From: Xylophilus sp. Leaf220
GTDB taxonomy: Bacteria; Pseudomonadota; Gammaproteobacteria; Burkholderiales; Burkholderiaceae_C
Assembly: GCF_001421705.1 (NCBI RefSeq)
Contig: NZ_LMKO01000001.1
Location: 362,170-426,169, forward strand
Direction of reading: 5' to 3'
DNA: 64,000 bases
A program made the position numbers and the translations under genes. The notes beneath the pieces are model-generated. The model was not told where the DNA came from. It searched no databases and worked only from the letters and a program-made list of their open reading frames with translations. How positions within the stretch are numbered: position 1 is the stretch's first letter; each line of letters begins with the position of its first letter. Positions 47,796 to 57,287 of this stretch are shown one piece after another.

Positions 47796-50771
47796 ATGTC
47801 CCAACTCCTTGCGCTTGTCCTTCTTCCCTTTGCCGGCAGCCTGCTCGCCGGCCTGCTTCCGGCCAATGCGCGCAACCGTGAATCCACCCTCGCCGGCCTG
47901 ATCGGCCTGTACTGCACGGTCCAGACCGCGCTGTACTTTCCCCGCATCGCCGATGGCGGCGTGATCCGGCAGAACTTCTCGTGGATCCCGTCGATCGGGC
48001 TCGAGTTCTCGCTGCGGATGGACGGTTTCGCCTGGATGTTCTGCATGCTGGTATTGGGCATCGGGACGCTGGTGGTGCTCTACGCCCGCTACTACATGTC
48101 GCCGGCCGATCCGGTACCGCGCTTCTTCGCCTTCTTCCTGGCGTTCATGGGGGCGATGGTCGGCGTGGTGCTCTCGGGCAACCTGCTGCAGCTGGCGTTC
48201 TTCTGGGAACTGACCAGCCTCTTCTCGTTCCTGCTGATCGGCTACTGGCACCACCGCAAGGATGCCCGCCGCGGTGCACGCATGGCGCTCACCGTCACCG
48301 GCAGCGGCGGGCTGTGCCTGATGGCGGGCCTGCTGCTGCTGGGGCACATCGTGGGCAGCTATGACCTCGACGTGGTGCTGGCCGAAGGCGACCTGGTGCG
48401 CGCCCATCCGCTCTACCTGCCGACGCTGCTGCTGATCCTGCTCGGCACCCTCACCAAGAGCGCGCAATTCCCTTTCCAGTTCTGGCTGCCGCATGCGATG
48501 GCGGCGCCGACGCCGGTCTCTGCCTACCTGCACTCGGCCACGATGGTGAAGGCCGGCGTGTTCCTGATGGCGCGGCTCTGGCCGGTGCTGGCCGGCACCG
48601 ACGAATGGTTCTGGCTGGTCGGCGGCGCCGGGCTCTGCACCTTGCTGCTGGGCGCCTACGCGGCGATGTTCCAGAACGACCTGAAGGGCCTGCTGGCGTA
48701 TTCGACCATTTCGCACCTGGGCCTGATCACGCTGCTGCTGGGCCTCAACAGTCCGATGGCGGCGGTCGCGGCGGTCTTCCACATCATGAACCATGCGACC
48801 TTCAAGGCATCGCTGTTCATGGCCGCCGGCATCATCGACCACGAGAGCGGCACGCGTGACATCCGGCGGCTGTCGGGCCTGTTCCGGCTGATGCCGATCA
48901 CCGGCACGCTGGCGATGGTGGCCAGCGCGGCCATGGCGGGCGTGCCGTTGCTCAACGGCTTCCTGTCGAAGGAAATGTTCTTCGCCGAGACCACCTTCGT
49001 CAGTGCCTCGCGCTGGATCGAGATCGGGCTGCCGGTGGCCGCCACCGTCGCCGGCATCTTCAGCGTCGCCTATTCCCTGCGCTTCACCGTCGACGTGTTC
49101 TTCGGGCCCCGCGCCACCGACCTGCCGCACACCCCGCACGAGCCGCCGCACTGGATGCGGGTGCCGGTCGAGCTGCTGGTACTGGCCTGCCTGGTGGTGG
49201 GCGTGGTGCCCGAACTCTCGATCGGCCGGGTGCTGGGCACCAGCGCGCTGCCGGTGGTGGGCGACACCCTGCCCGAGTACAGCCTGGCCGTCTGGCACGG
49301 CTTCAACCTGCCCTTCGCGATGAGCCTGGTGGCGCTCGGCGGCGGCATCGTCGTGTACCTGGCGGTACGTGCCCAGTTGCGCAGCGGCCGGATCGTCCGA
49401 GCTCCGCTGGTGGGCCTGCTGGACGGCCAGCGCATCTTCCACCGCGTGCTGACCACGCTGGCGGTGCTGGCCCGCACCGCGCGCCGGCTGTTGGGCACCC
49501 GCCGGCTGCAGGCGCAGCTGCTGTGGCTGGTCGGCCTGGCCGTGGTGGCGGGGGCCGCCGGGTTGTGGAACCGGGGAGCGGCGCCGGGCGACCGCGCGTT
49601 GCTGCCGGCCTCGCCCGCGTTCGTGCTGCTGTGGCTGCTGGGCGCCGCCTGCGCCGTCGGGGCCGCCTGGCAGGCCAAGTACCACCGGCTGGCCGCCCTG
49701 ACGCTGCTGGGTGGCGCAGGGCTGGTCTGCTGCATCACCTTCGTCTGGTTCTCCGCGCCCGACCTGGCCCTGACACAGCTCTCGGTCGAGGTGGTGACCA
49801 CCGTGCTGATCCTGCTCGGCCTGCGCTGGCTGCCGCGGCGCATCGAGAAGCGCTTCGACGACGAGCGCTGGTCGCCGTCGAAGCGGCTGCGGCGGCTGCG
49901 CGACCTGCTGATCGCCCTGGCGGCCGGCGGCGGCATGGCCACCATCGCCTACGCCATGATGACCCGCGATTTTCCGCAGAGCATTTCCGAATTCTTCCTG
50001 GAGCGGGCCCTGCCCGAAGGCGGCGGCACCAACGTGGTCAACGTGATGCTGGTCGATTTCCGCGGCTTCGACACCTTCGGCGAGATCGTGGTGCTGGGTG
50101 TGGTGGGGCTCACCATCTACGCCTTGCTGCGGCGCTTCCGCCCGGCGGGCGAGACGATGCAGCTGCCGCCGCAGCAGCGCGCCCAGTCGGAGAGCGCCAC
50201 CACCGACCTGATCAATCCGCGCAACGTGGCCGACTCGGCCGTCGGCTACCTGATGGTGCCGGCGGTGCTGGTCCGGCTGCTGTTCCCGCTGGCCGGCGTC
50301 GCCTCGGTCTACCTGTTCCTGCGCGGGCACAACGAGCCGGGCGGCGGCTTCGTCGCCGGGCTGGTGATGTCGGTGGCGCTGCTGCTGCAGTACATCGTCT
50401 CGGGAACCCAGTGGGTCGAGGCGCACCTGCGGCTGCACCCGCGGCACTGGATCGCTTTCGGCCTGCTGACCGCGATCGCCACCGGTGTCGGTCCCTGGTT
50501 CCTCGGCTACCCCTTCATGACAACCCATACCGCCCACCTCGACCTGCCGATCCTGGGCGAGATGCATGTCGCGAGCGCCCTCTTCTTCGACATCGGCGTG
50601 TTCACGCTGGTGGTGGGCGCCACCATCCTGATCCTCACCTCGCTGGCGCACCAGTCGGTGCGGGCGCACCGCTACCAGGCGCGGGAGGACGGCGACGAGG
50701 AAGCGCAGGTCGGCGTGCCGGTGGCCGCGCTGCGTGCCGCCGCCACGGCCACGGTGAAGGGAGACGCCTGA
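47796..50771 (+). CDS. mrpA: Mrp monovalent cation/H+ antiporter subunit A (A-B fused)
   Basis: A 991-residue membrane protein with many helices. The first 500 residues are an NADH-quinone oxidoreductase chain 5-like core (FFWELTSLFSFLLIGYW, KSAQFPFQFWLPHAMAAPTPV, SAYLHSATMVKAGVFL). An MrpA-specific segment follows. From about residue 810 comes an MnhB-type domain (PRNVADSAVGYLMVPAVLV, RGHNEPGGGFVAGL, FFDIGVFTLVVGATILIL). This fused A' subunit is typical of the six-gene (A'CDEFG) Mrp/Pha operons. The complex exchanges Na+ or K+ for protons. Its TGA shares one base with the mrpC ATG. Confidence 0.95.
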   Translation: MSQLLALVLLPFAGSLLAGLLPANARNRESTLAGLIGLYCTVQTALYFPRIADGGVIRQNFSWIPSIGLEFSLRMDGFAWMFCMLVLGIGTLVVLYARYYMSPADPVPRFFAFFLAFMGAMVGVVLSGNLLQLAFFWELTSLFSFLLIGYWHHRKDARRGARMALTVTGSGGLCLMAGLLLLGHIVGSYDLDVVLAEGDLVRAHPLYLPTLLLILLGTLTKSAQFPFQFWLPHAMAAPTPVSAYLHSATMVKAGVFLMARLWPVLAGTDEWFWLVGGAGLCTLLLGAYAAMFQNDLKGLLAYSTISHLGLITLLLGLNSPMAAVAAVFHIMNHATFKASLFMAAGIIDHESGTRDIRRLSGLFRLMPITGTLAMVASAAMAGVPLLNGFLSKEMFFAETTFVSASRWIEIGLPVAATVAGIFSVAYSLRFTVDVFFGPRATDLPHTPHEPPHWMRVPVELLVLACLVVGVVPELSIGRVLGTSALPVVGDTLPEYSLAVWHGFNLPFAMSLVALGGGIVVYLAVRAQLRSGRIVRAPLVGLLDGQRIFHRVLTTLAVLARTARRLLGTRRLQAQLLWLVGLAVVAGAAGLWNRGAAPGDRALLPASPAFVLLWLLGAACAVGAAWQAKYHRLAALTLLGGAGLVCCITFVWFSAPDLALTQLSVEVVTTVLILLGLRWLPRRIEKRFDDERWSPSKRLRRLRDLLIALAAGGGMATIAYAMMTRDFPQSISEFFLERALPEGGGTNVVNVMLVDFRGFDTFGEIVVLGVVGLTIYALLRRFRPAGETMQLPPQQRAQSESATTDLINPRNVADSAVGYLMVPAVLVRLLFPLAGVASVYLFLRGHNEPGGGFVAGLVMSVALLLQYIVSGTQWVEAHLRLHPRHWIAFGLLTAIATGVGPWFLGYPFMTTHTAHLDLPILGEMHVASALFFDIGVFTLVVGATILILTSLAHQSVRAHRYQAREDGDEEAQVGVPVAALRAAATATVKGDA

Positions 50772-51118
50772 TGGAGATCGTCCTGGCGGCCGCCATCGGC
50801 ATCCTCACCGCATCGGGCGTGTGGCTGGTGCTGCGCCCGCGCACCTTCCAGGTGATCATCGGCCTGTCGCTGATCTCGTACGCGGTCAACCTGTTCATCT
50901 TCGCGATGGGCCGGCTCTCGGTCGACCGCGAGCCGGTGCTGCTGCCGCACCTGCCGGCCACCCTGCAGTACTACGACGATCCGCTGCCGCAGGCCCTGGT
51001 GCTGACGGCGATCGTCATCGGCTTCGCCATGACCGCGCTGTTCCTCGTCGTGATGATGGCCCTGCGCGGCCTCACCGGCTCCGACCACGTCGACGGCGGC
51101 GAGGAGCAGAAGAAATGA
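50771..51118 (+). CDS. mrpC: Mrp antiporter subunit C
   Basis: A 115-residue protein with three membrane segments, related to NuoK. The TASGVWLVLRPRTFQVIIGL and SYAVNLFIFAMG segments, and the DPLPQALVLTAIVIGFAMTA motif, are conserved in MnhC/MrpC. It overlaps mrpD by four bases. Confidence 0.94.
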   Translation: MEIVLAAAIGILTASGVWLVLRPRTFQVIIGLSLISYAVNLFIFAMGRLSVDREPVLLPHLPATLQYYDDPLPQALVLTAIVIGFAMTALFLVVMMALRGLTGSDHVDGGEEQKK

Positions 51119-52881
51119 GCCGCTGGATCGAGGCCTTGATGCCCCATGTCCTGCTCGCGCCGATCCTGCTGCCGATGCTTACCGGCGCACTGATGCTGCT
51201 GGCAGGCGAGGAGCGCCGGCGGCTGAAGCTCGGCGTCAACCTGGCGTCGACCTTCCTGTGGCTGGTGGTGGCCGTGGGCCTGCTGCGCTGGGTGGACCAC
51301 CACGGCTCGGTCGGCACGGTGGGGGTCTACCTGCCCGGCAACTGGCCGGCGCCCTTCGGCATCGTGCTGGCGATCGACCGGCTGTCCGCACTGATGCTGG
51401 TGCTGGCCGGCATGGTGGCGCTGGCCTCGATCCTGTTCGCGTCGTCGCGCTGGCACCGCGCCGGCGTGCACTTCCATCCGCTGTTCCAGTTCCAGCTGAT
51501 GGGCCTGGCCGGCGCATTCCTGACGGCCGATCTGTTCAACCTGTTCGTGTTCTTCGAGATCATGCTGGCCGCCTCCTACGGCCTGCTGCTGCACGGCTCG
51601 GGCCGCAGCCGGGTGCAGGCCAGCCTGCACTACATCGCGATCAACCTGGCCGCGTCGTCGCTCTTCCTGATCGGCACCGCGATACTCTACGGCGTGACCG
51701 GCACGCTGAACATGGCCGACCTGGCGCAGCGCATTCCGCAGGTGGCCGCGGCCGACCGGGGCCTGCTGCATGCGGCCGCGGCGATCCTGTCGGTGGCCTT
51801 CCTCACCAAGGCCGCCGTCTGGCCGCTCAACTTCTGGCTGGTGCCGGCCTACAGCGCCGCCACCGCGCCGGTCGCGGGCATCTTCGCCATCATGAGCAAG
51901 GTGGGCATCTATACGCTGCTGCGGCTCTGGTCGCTGCTCTTCTCCGCCGATGCGGGCGAGTCGGCCTTCTTCGGCGGCAACTGGCTGATCGCGGCGGGCA
52001 TGCTCACCCTGGCCTTCGGCGCGATCGGCATGCTGGCCTCGCAGAAACTGGGCGTGCTGGCAGGATACGGCGTGCTGGTGTCGTCGGGCACCCTGCTGGC
52101 GGCGATGGGCTTTGGTCAAGGGGCCTTGACCGCCGGTGCGCTGTATTACATGGTCTCTTCGACGCTCGCGCTCAGCGCGCTCTTCCTGCTGGTCGACCTG
52201 ATGGAGCGCTGGCGCAACGACGGCGCCACCTACGCGCCGCACGAACGGGCCGACAACGCGCCCTTCCTCACGCCCGACCTGAAGCCCTTGGTGGGCATCA
52301 ACCTCGACGAGGAGCAGGCCGAACTGATCGGCCGCGCGATTCCCGCGGCCATCGCCTTCCTGGGCCTGTCGTTCATGGCCTGCACGCTGCTGCTGGCGGG
52401 CCTGCCGCCGCTGTCGGGCTTCCTCGGCAAGGTCGCGATGCTGTCGGCCTTGCTCAACCCGCTCGGGCTCGACCAGGGCATCACCGATGCAGCAGGTGTC
52501 CCAGGCATCGCCAACCGGCCCGGCACGACCCAGTGGATGCTGCTGGCGCTGGTGGTGGCCTCGGGCCTGCTGACCTTGATCGCGATGAGCCGCACCGGCA
52601 TCCGCCACTTCTGGGCCGCCCACGGCCGCGGCATCCCCCACCTGCGTATTGCCGAAGGCCTTCCGGTCGCAGCACTGCTGGGCGCCTGCATCCTGCTGAC
52701 CGTCTTCGGCGAACGGGCAATGCGCTACACCGCCGACACCGCCGCCGGGCTGAAAGCGCCCGCCAACTACATCTCGGCCGTGATGCAGGCCAAGACGGTA
52801 CCGAACCCGAAGAAGTACGACTCCGAACCCGCCGCCGGCACCGCGCCCCGCTCGGGCACCAGCCCCGGAGCCACGCCGTGA
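51115..52881 (+). CDS. mrpD: Mrp antiporter subunit D
   Basis: A 588-residue NuoN/L-like subunit with about 14 membrane helices. FNLFVFFEIMLAASYGLLLH, the ion-path Lys in FLTKAAVWPLNFWLVPAY, and LLAGLPPLSGFLGKV are conserved. It carries a 60-residue hydrophilic insertion (DGATYAPHERADNAPF to EEQAELIG) and a Pro/Gly-rich tail. It overlaps mrpE by four bases with GTGA. Confidence 0.95.
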   Translation: MSRWIEALMPHVLLAPILLPMLTGALMLLAGEERRRLKLGVNLASTFLWLVVAVGLLRWVDHHGSVGTVGVYLPGNWPAPFGIVLAIDRLSALMLVLAGMVALASILFASSRWHRAGVHFHPLFQFQLMGLAGAFLTADLFNLFVFFEIMLAASYGLLLHGSGRSRVQASLHYIAINLAASSLFLIGTAILYGVTGTLNMADLAQRIPQVAAADRGLLHAAAAILSVAFLTKAAVWPLNFWLVPAYSAATAPVAGIFAIMSKVGIYTLLRLWSLLFSADAGESAFFGGNWLIAAGMLTLAFGAIGMLASQKLGVLAGYGVLVSSGTLLAAMGFGQGALTAGALYYMVSSTLALSALFLLVDLMERWRNDGATYAPHERADNAPFLTPDLKPLVGINLDEEQAELIGRAIPAAIAFLGLSFMACTLLLAGLPPLSGFLGKVAMLSALLNPLGLDQGITDAAGVPGIANRPGTTQWMLLALVVASGLLTLIAMSRTGIRHFWAAHGRGIPHLRIAEGLPVAALLGACILLTVFGERAMRYTADTAAGLKAPANYISAVMQAKTVPNPKKYDSEPAAGTAPRSGTSPGATP

Positions 52882-53375
52882 AACTGCTGCGCCGGATCTT
52901 CCCGCATCCGCTGCTCGCCGCGGCGTTGTTCGTACTGTGGCTGCTGCTGACCCAGTCGGTCGGGCCCGCCACGCTGCTGATGGCGGCGGTGGTGGCCGTC
53001 GCCGGCCCGCTGCTCACCGCCAGCCTGCGCCCGGCGCCGGTGCGCATGCGCCGGCCTGGGGTGGTGCTGAAGCTGCTCGGCACCGTCTTCGTCGATGCGA
53101 TGCAGTCCAACCTGCACACCGCGCGCCTGCTGCTCACCCGCCGGGCTCGCGACATCCCGTCGGACTTCGTGCACATACCGCTCGACCTGCGCGACCCCAA
53201 TGCCCTGGCCGTGCTGGCGATGATCACCTGCGTGACGCCGGGCACCGCCTGGGCCGAGCTGGCGCTGGACCGCAGCATGCTGCTGCTGCACGTCTTCGAT
53301 GCACGCGATCCGGAAGCGCTGATCGCCGACATCAAGCAGCGCTACGAGCGCCCCCTGATGGAGATCTTCGAATGA
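52878..53375 (+). CDS. mrpE: Mrp antiporter subunit E
   Basis: A 165-residue protein with two to three membrane segments. FVLWLLLTQSVGPATLLMAA and SDFVHIPLDLRDPNALAVLA, TCVTPGTAWAEL and LLLHVFDA are the MrpE signatures. The start is GTG, overlapping the mrpD stop; no other start fits. It overlaps mrpF by four bases. Confidence 0.93.
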   Translation: MKLLRRIFPHPLLAAALFVLWLLLTQSVGPATLLMAAVVAVAGPLLTASLRPAPVRMRRPGVVLKLLGTVFVDAMQSNLHTARLLLTRRARDIPSDFVHIPLDLRDPNALAVLAMITCVTPGTAWAELALDRSMLLLHVFDARDPEALIADIKQRYERPLMEIFE

Positions 53376-53650
53376 GCCCTTTCCTGCACTGGACGCTGTG
53401 GGCGGCCCTGGGCTGCCTGGTGTTGGCGATGGCCTGCTGCCTGCTGCGGATGCTCAAGGGCCCCAGCGCGCAGGACCGGGTGCTGGCGCTCGACTGCTTC
53501 TACATCAACGGCATGCTGGTGATGCTGGTGATGGGCCTGCAGTACGGCAGCAGCATGTACTTCGAGGCGACGATGCTGATCGCGCTGTTCGGCTTCGTCG
53601 GCTCCACCGCCATGGCCAAGTTCCTGCTGCGCGGCGAGGTGATCGAATGA
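53372..53650 (+). CDS. mrpF: Mrp antiporter subunit F
   Basis: A 92-residue protein with three membrane helices. RMLKGPSAQDRVLALDCFYI and ALFGFVGSTAMAKFLLRGEVIE match MrpF/PhaF. Overlaps of four bases with mrpE and mrpG show tight coupling. Confidence 0.93.
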   Translation: MSPFLHWTLWAALGCLVLAMACCLLRMLKGPSAQDRVLALDCFYINGMLVMLVMGLQYGSSMYFEATMLIALFGFVGSTAMAKFLLRGEVIE

Positions 53651-54015
53651 CGCCCGCGCAGTTGCCGCTCTGGGCCGAGGTCGTCGTCGGCGTGCTGGCG
53701 CTGGTCGGCAGCGCGATGGCGCTGATCGGCTCGGTAGGCGTGCTGCGGCTGTCGACCTTCTTCCAGCGCATCCACGCCACCACGCTCGGATCGACGATGG
53801 GCTGCTGGACGCTGGCCTGCGCCACCATCGTGTACTTCTCGGCCCGCGACGGCACGCTGGCGGTGCATGCGCTGCTGATCTCGGTGTTCGTGGCGCTGAC
53901 GATTCCGGTAACCACCATCTTCCTGATGCGGGCGGCCCTGTTCCGCCATCGGCAGGCCCGGCTGGGCGACGTGCCGCCGGCGCTGGGAGCGGACGGGGAA
54001 ACGGACCGGAACTGA
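53647..54015 (+). CDS. mrpG: Mrp antiporter subunit G
   Basis: A 122-residue protein with three membrane helices, last of the operon. GSAMALIGSVGVLRLSTFFQ, RIHATTLGSTMGCW and ISVFVALTIPVTTIFLMRAA are typical of MrpG. A long nested hairpin follows the stop. Confidence 0.93.
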   Translation: MTPAQLPLWAEVVVGVLALVGSAMALIGSVGVLRLSTFFQRIHATTLGSTMGCWTLACATIVYFSARDGTLAVHALLISVFVALTIPVTTIFLMRAALFRHRQARLGDVPPALGADGETDRN

Positions 54016-54021
54016 GGAATC

Positions 54022-54066
54022 GGGATGGGCCCGGCGGCCTTCGCCGGGCATCGACGCGGCCATCCC
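54022..54066. repeat. Nested hairpin after the mrp operon
   Basis: Outer arms GGGATGG (54022-54028) and CCATCCC (54060-54066) enclose a perfect inner hairpin CCCGGCG (54030-54036)/CGCCGGG (54042-54048) with loop GCCTT. There is no T tract. It may stabilise the mrp mRNA end or bind a regulator of the adjacent sigma-54 type promoter. Confidence 0.55.
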
Positions 54067-54071
54067 GACAG

Positions 54072-54087
54072 TGGCACCGTTTTTGCG
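54072..54087 (+). promoter_or_regulatory. Sigma-54 type promoter of the TRAP transporter operon
   Basis: TGGCACCGTTTTTGCG matches TGGCAC-N5-TTGC exactly. The GG (54073-54074) and GC (54085-54086) are ten bases apart. The start of transcription would be near 54098, about 118 bases before the dctP ATG. Dicarboxylate transporters are a known class of sigma-54 targets under DctB/DctD. Confidence 0.65.
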
Positions 54088-54215
54088 TAGCCCCATCACC
54101 GGGCACGCCGGGCCGCCGCAAGGGAATCTACCGTTCCCGCCCGGGGCGCAAGCGGTCACAGTGCCCGACGTCCTTCCTTCCGCAACCCATCGGCCTTCAC
54201 CGAGGAACCGCTCCC

Positions 54216-55187
54216 ATGAACCGTAGAACCCTGGCCGCCTGCGCGGTCGCGCTGCTGGCCCAGACCTCTGCCTTCGCCCAGGCCAAGTGGGACCTGCCCA
54301 CCGCCTACCCGGCCACCAACTACCACACCGAGAACATCGCCCAGTTCGCCAAGGACGTGGAAGCGGCCAGCGGCGGCAAGCTCAAGGTCACGGTGCACGC
54401 CAACGCCTCGCTGTTCAAGGCGCCCGAGATCAAGCGGGCGGTGCAGAGCGGCCAGGCCCAGGCCGGCGAGATCCTGCTGGCCAATTTTTCCAACGAGAAC
54501 CCGATCTATGCGCTCGACGGCGTCCCTTTCCTGGCCACCACCTATGCCGAATCGCGCAAGCTCTACGACGTGTCGAAGCCCGCCACCGACAAGCTCCTGG
54601 CCGCGCAGGGCATGAAGATCCTGTTCTCGGTGCCGTGGGCGCCGCAGGGCATCTACAGCAAGCGCGAAGTCGCCTCGGTCGCCGACCTGCGCGGCATCAA
54701 GTGGCGTGCGTACAGCCCCGCCACCGCCAAGATCGCCGAGCTGGTCGGTGCGCAGCCGGTGCAGATCCAGCAGGCCGAACTCAGCGCCGCGATGGCCACC
54801 GGCGTGATCGAGGCGTTCATGACCTCGGGCTCCACCGGCTACGACACCAAGACCTACGAGAGCATCAAGAACTTCTACGACACCCAGGCCTGGATTCCGA
54901 AGAACGCGGTGCTGGTCAACATGAAGAGCTTCAACGCGCTCGACCCCGCCACCCAGGCCGCGGTGACCAAGGCCGCCGCCGAAGCCGAAGCCCGCGGCTG
55001 GAAGATCGCCGAGGCCAAGAACGACGAGTACAAGCGCCTCCTGGCCGAGCGCGGCATGAAGATCATGAAGCCCTCGCCCAAGCTCGACGCCGACATGCGC
55101 CAGGTCGGCAGCATCATGCAGGCCGACTGGCTGAAGGCCGCCGGTGCCGACGGCGCCGCCATCGTCGACGCCTACCGCAAGCCATGA
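54216..55187 (+). CDS. dctP: TRAP transporter substrate-binding protein (DctP family)
   Basis: A 323-residue periplasmic binding protein. The signal peptide ends at SAFAQA (about residue 22). Conserved features are LPTAYPATNYHTENIAQFAK, EILLANFSNENPIYALDGVP, GIKWRAYSPATAK with the ligand-pairing Arg, and VLVNMKSFNALDP. It delivers an organic acid to the DctQM membrane pair. It overlaps dctQ by four bases. Ligand identity cannot be stated beyond a carboxylate-like compound. Confidence 0.9.
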   Translation: MNRRTLAACAVALLAQTSAFAQAKWDLPTAYPATNYHTENIAQFAKDVEAASGGKLKVTVHANASLFKAPEIKRAVQSGQAQAGEILLANFSNENPIYALDGVPFLATTYAESRKLYDVSKPATDKLLAAQGMKILFSVPWAPQGIYSKREVASVADLRGIKWRAYSPATAKIAELVGAQPVQIQQAELSAAMATGVIEAFMTSGSTGYDTKTYESIKNFYDTQAWIPKNAVLVNMKSFNALDPATQAAVTKAAAEAEARGWKIAEAKNDEYKRLLAERGMKIMKPSPKLDADMRQVGSIMQADWLKAAGADGAAIVDAYRKP

Positions 55188-55795
55188 GCGCTGTTCGGCC
55201 TCCGGCCGCCGCCGGGCCGGCAGCCGGCGCGGTGCCAGCCGCGGCCCATGCGCCCGGCCCGCTGCGGCGGGCGCTGGCGCGCCTGTTTGATGTGGCCGGT
55301 GCCCTGGGCGCCAGTTGCGTCGTCGCGATCTTCCTGCTGATGATCGTGGCGGGCGTGGGCCGGCAGGTCAACCTGCGGGTCAGCGGCATCAACGACGTGG
55401 TGGCCTGGCTCTGCGCGGCCGCCGCCTTCCTGGCGATGGCGCATGCGTTTCGCCACGGCGACTTCGTGCGGGTGACGCTGGTGCTGGAATGGGTGCCGCC
55501 GCGGGTGCGCCGCTGGATGGACGCGGTGTGCCTGGCCATCGCGACCGCCGCGGTTGGTTATCTGACCTACTGGGCCACCGCGTTCACCTGGGAGAGCTAC
55601 GAGTTCGCCGAGGTGGCGACCGGCCTGGTCGCGATCCCGATCTGGATTCCGCAGTCGACCTTCGTGGTCGGTTGCTGGCTGCTGATGCTGGCGGTGCTCG
55701 ACGAACTGGTCACGGTGCTGCAGGGCGGCAAGCCGGGCTACCAGCGCGCGGTGGAAGAACGCCACGCCGCGGGCGATTTCTCGTCCGAAGTCTGA
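55184..55795 (+). CDS. dctQ: TRAP transporter small permease (DctQ)
   Basis: A 203-residue protein with four membrane segments (GASCVVAIFLLMIVAGVGRQ, AAFLAMAHAFRHGDF, AIATAAVGYLTYW and FVVGCWLLMLAVLDEL). An Ala/Pro-rich N-terminal stretch precedes the first helix, so the true start may lie later. AFRHGDFVRVTLVL is a DctQ motif. A 126-base gap, pyrimidine-rich on the plus strand, separates it from dctM. Confidence 0.88.
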   Translation: MSAVRPPAAAGPAAGAVPAAAHAPGPLRRALARLFDVAGALGASCVVAIFLLMIVAGVGRQVNLRVSGINDVVAWLCAAAAFLAMAHAFRHGDFVRVTLVLEWVPPRVRRWMDAVCLAIATAAVGYLTYWATAFTWESYEFAEVATGLVAIPIWIPQSTFVVGCWLLMLAVLDELVTVLQGGKPGYQRAVEERHAAGDFSSEV

Positions 55796-55921
55796 TGCGC
55801 CATCCGCCCGCCCGCAGCGCGGCGACCGGCACACCGCCGGTGCGCCGTTCCTGCACCATCCCCTCCCGCTGCGCCTCTCCCTCTTTCGGTTTCCGAGGCC
55901 ACGTCCTCCAGGATTTTCTTC

Positions 55922-57253
55922 ATGTCTGACACCCTGCTCATGGGCGGCATGCTGCTCGGCATCATGCTGGTGCTGCTGGCCGGCGGCGTCTGGATCGCGA
56001 TGACGCTGGCGATCGTCGGCTGGATCGGCCAGGCGTTCTTCACCAGCACCCTGCCCGGCAAGAACCTCTTCTCGGCCTTCTGGGAAAGCAACGCTTCGTG
56101 GGAGCTGGCCGCGCTGCCGCTTTTCATCTGGATGGGCGAGATCCTGTTCCGCACCAAGCTCAGCGAGGAGATGTTCGAGGGCCTGCGCCCCTGGCTCAAC
56201 CGGGTGCCGGGACGGCTGATGCACACCACCGTGCTCGGCTGCGGCGTGTTCGGATCGGTCTCGGGCTCGTCGGCCGCCACCTGCGCCACCATCGCCAAGG
56301 TGGCTCTGCCCGAGCTGAAGAAGCGCGGCTACAACGAGAACCTGGCCATCGGCTCGCTGGCCACCGCCGGCACGCTGGGCATCCTGATCCCGCCTTCGAT
56401 CACGATGGTGGTCTACGCGGTGGCGGCCGATGCGTCGATCATCCGCATCTTCCTGGCGGGCTTTCTGCCCAGCCTGTTGCTGATGGTGCTCTTTTCCGGC
56501 TACATCGGCTGGTGGAGCCACCGCCACCCGGACCAGGTGCCGCCGGCCGATCCGCCCAGCAGCTTCATGCAGAAGTTGAAGGCCTCGGGCAACCTGATCC
56601 CGTGCGCGCTGCTGATCGTCTTCATCGTCTGGGTGCTGGTGGCCGGCTGGGCCACGGCCACGGAGTGCGCGGCCTTCGGCGTGCTGGGCTCGCTGGCCAT
56701 CGCCGCCTACGGCCGCAGCCTGACCTGGCAGAACTTCAAGGACGGCGTGATGGGCGCCACCCGCACCAGCTGCATGATCATGTTCATCCTGGCGGGCGCG
56801 GCCTTCCTGACCAAGACGATGGCCTTCACCGGCATTCCGCGCGAGCTGGCCGAATGGGTCGACGGCATGCACCTGTCGCCCTACGCCCTCATCTCGGTGC
56901 TGGTGCTGGTCTACCTGGTGCTGGGCACCGCGCTCGACGGCATCAGCATGATCGTGCTGACCAGCGCGGTGGTGCTGCCGATGATCCAGAAGGCGGGCTT
57001 CGACCTGGTGTGGTTCGGCATCTTCGTGATCCTGCTGGTGGAGATCGCCGAGGTGACGCCACCGGTGGGCTTCAACCTCTTCGTGCTGCAGAACATGACC
57101 GGGCGCGACAGCAACCTGATCGCCAAGGCGGCGATCCCGTTCTTCGTCTGCCTGGTGGTGTGCATCGCGCTGATCACGCTGTTCCCGCAGATCGTGACCT
57201 TTCTGCCCGACATGGTGATGGGCAAGGACGGCGCGCCGCTGCCGGCGGGCTAG
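55922..57253 (+). CDS. dctM: TRAP transporter large permease (DctM)
   Basis: A 443-residue sodium-coupled transporter subunit with about 12 membrane segments. GCGVFGSVSGSSAATCATIA, the GTLGILIPPSITMVVYAVAA segment and GTALDGISMIVLTSAVVLP are the DctM hallmarks, together with EVTPPVGFNLFVLQ near the end. It forms the complex with DctQ and takes substrate from DctP. Confidence 0.95.
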   Translation: MSDTLLMGGMLLGIMLVLLAGGVWIAMTLAIVGWIGQAFFTSTLPGKNLFSAFWESNASWELAALPLFIWMGEILFRTKLSEEMFEGLRPWLNRVPGRLMHTTVLGCGVFGSVSGSSAATCATIAKVALPELKKRGYNENLAIGSLATAGTLGILIPPSITMVVYAVAADASIIRIFLAGFLPSLLLMVLFSGYIGWWSHRHPDQVPPADPPSSFMQKLKASGNLIPCALLIVFIVWVLVAGWATATECAAFGVLGSLAIAAYGRSLTWQNFKDGVMGATRTSCMIMFILAGAAFLTKTMAFTGIPRELAEWVDGMHLSPYALISVLVLVYLVLGTALDGISMIVLTSAVVLPMIQKAGFDLVWFGIFVILLVEIAEVTPPVGFNLFVLQNMTGRDSNLIAKAAIPFFVCLVVCIALITLFPQIVTFLPDMVMGKDGAPLPAG

Positions 57254-57287
57254 CCCACAGGAGGGGGCGGCTGCGATACTGCGCGCC

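Noticed and set aside
47748-50669. A minus-strand open frame of about 970 codons opposite mrpA
   Set aside because: The product is His/Gln/Arg-rich without domains, while the plus strand encodes a full Mrp subunit.
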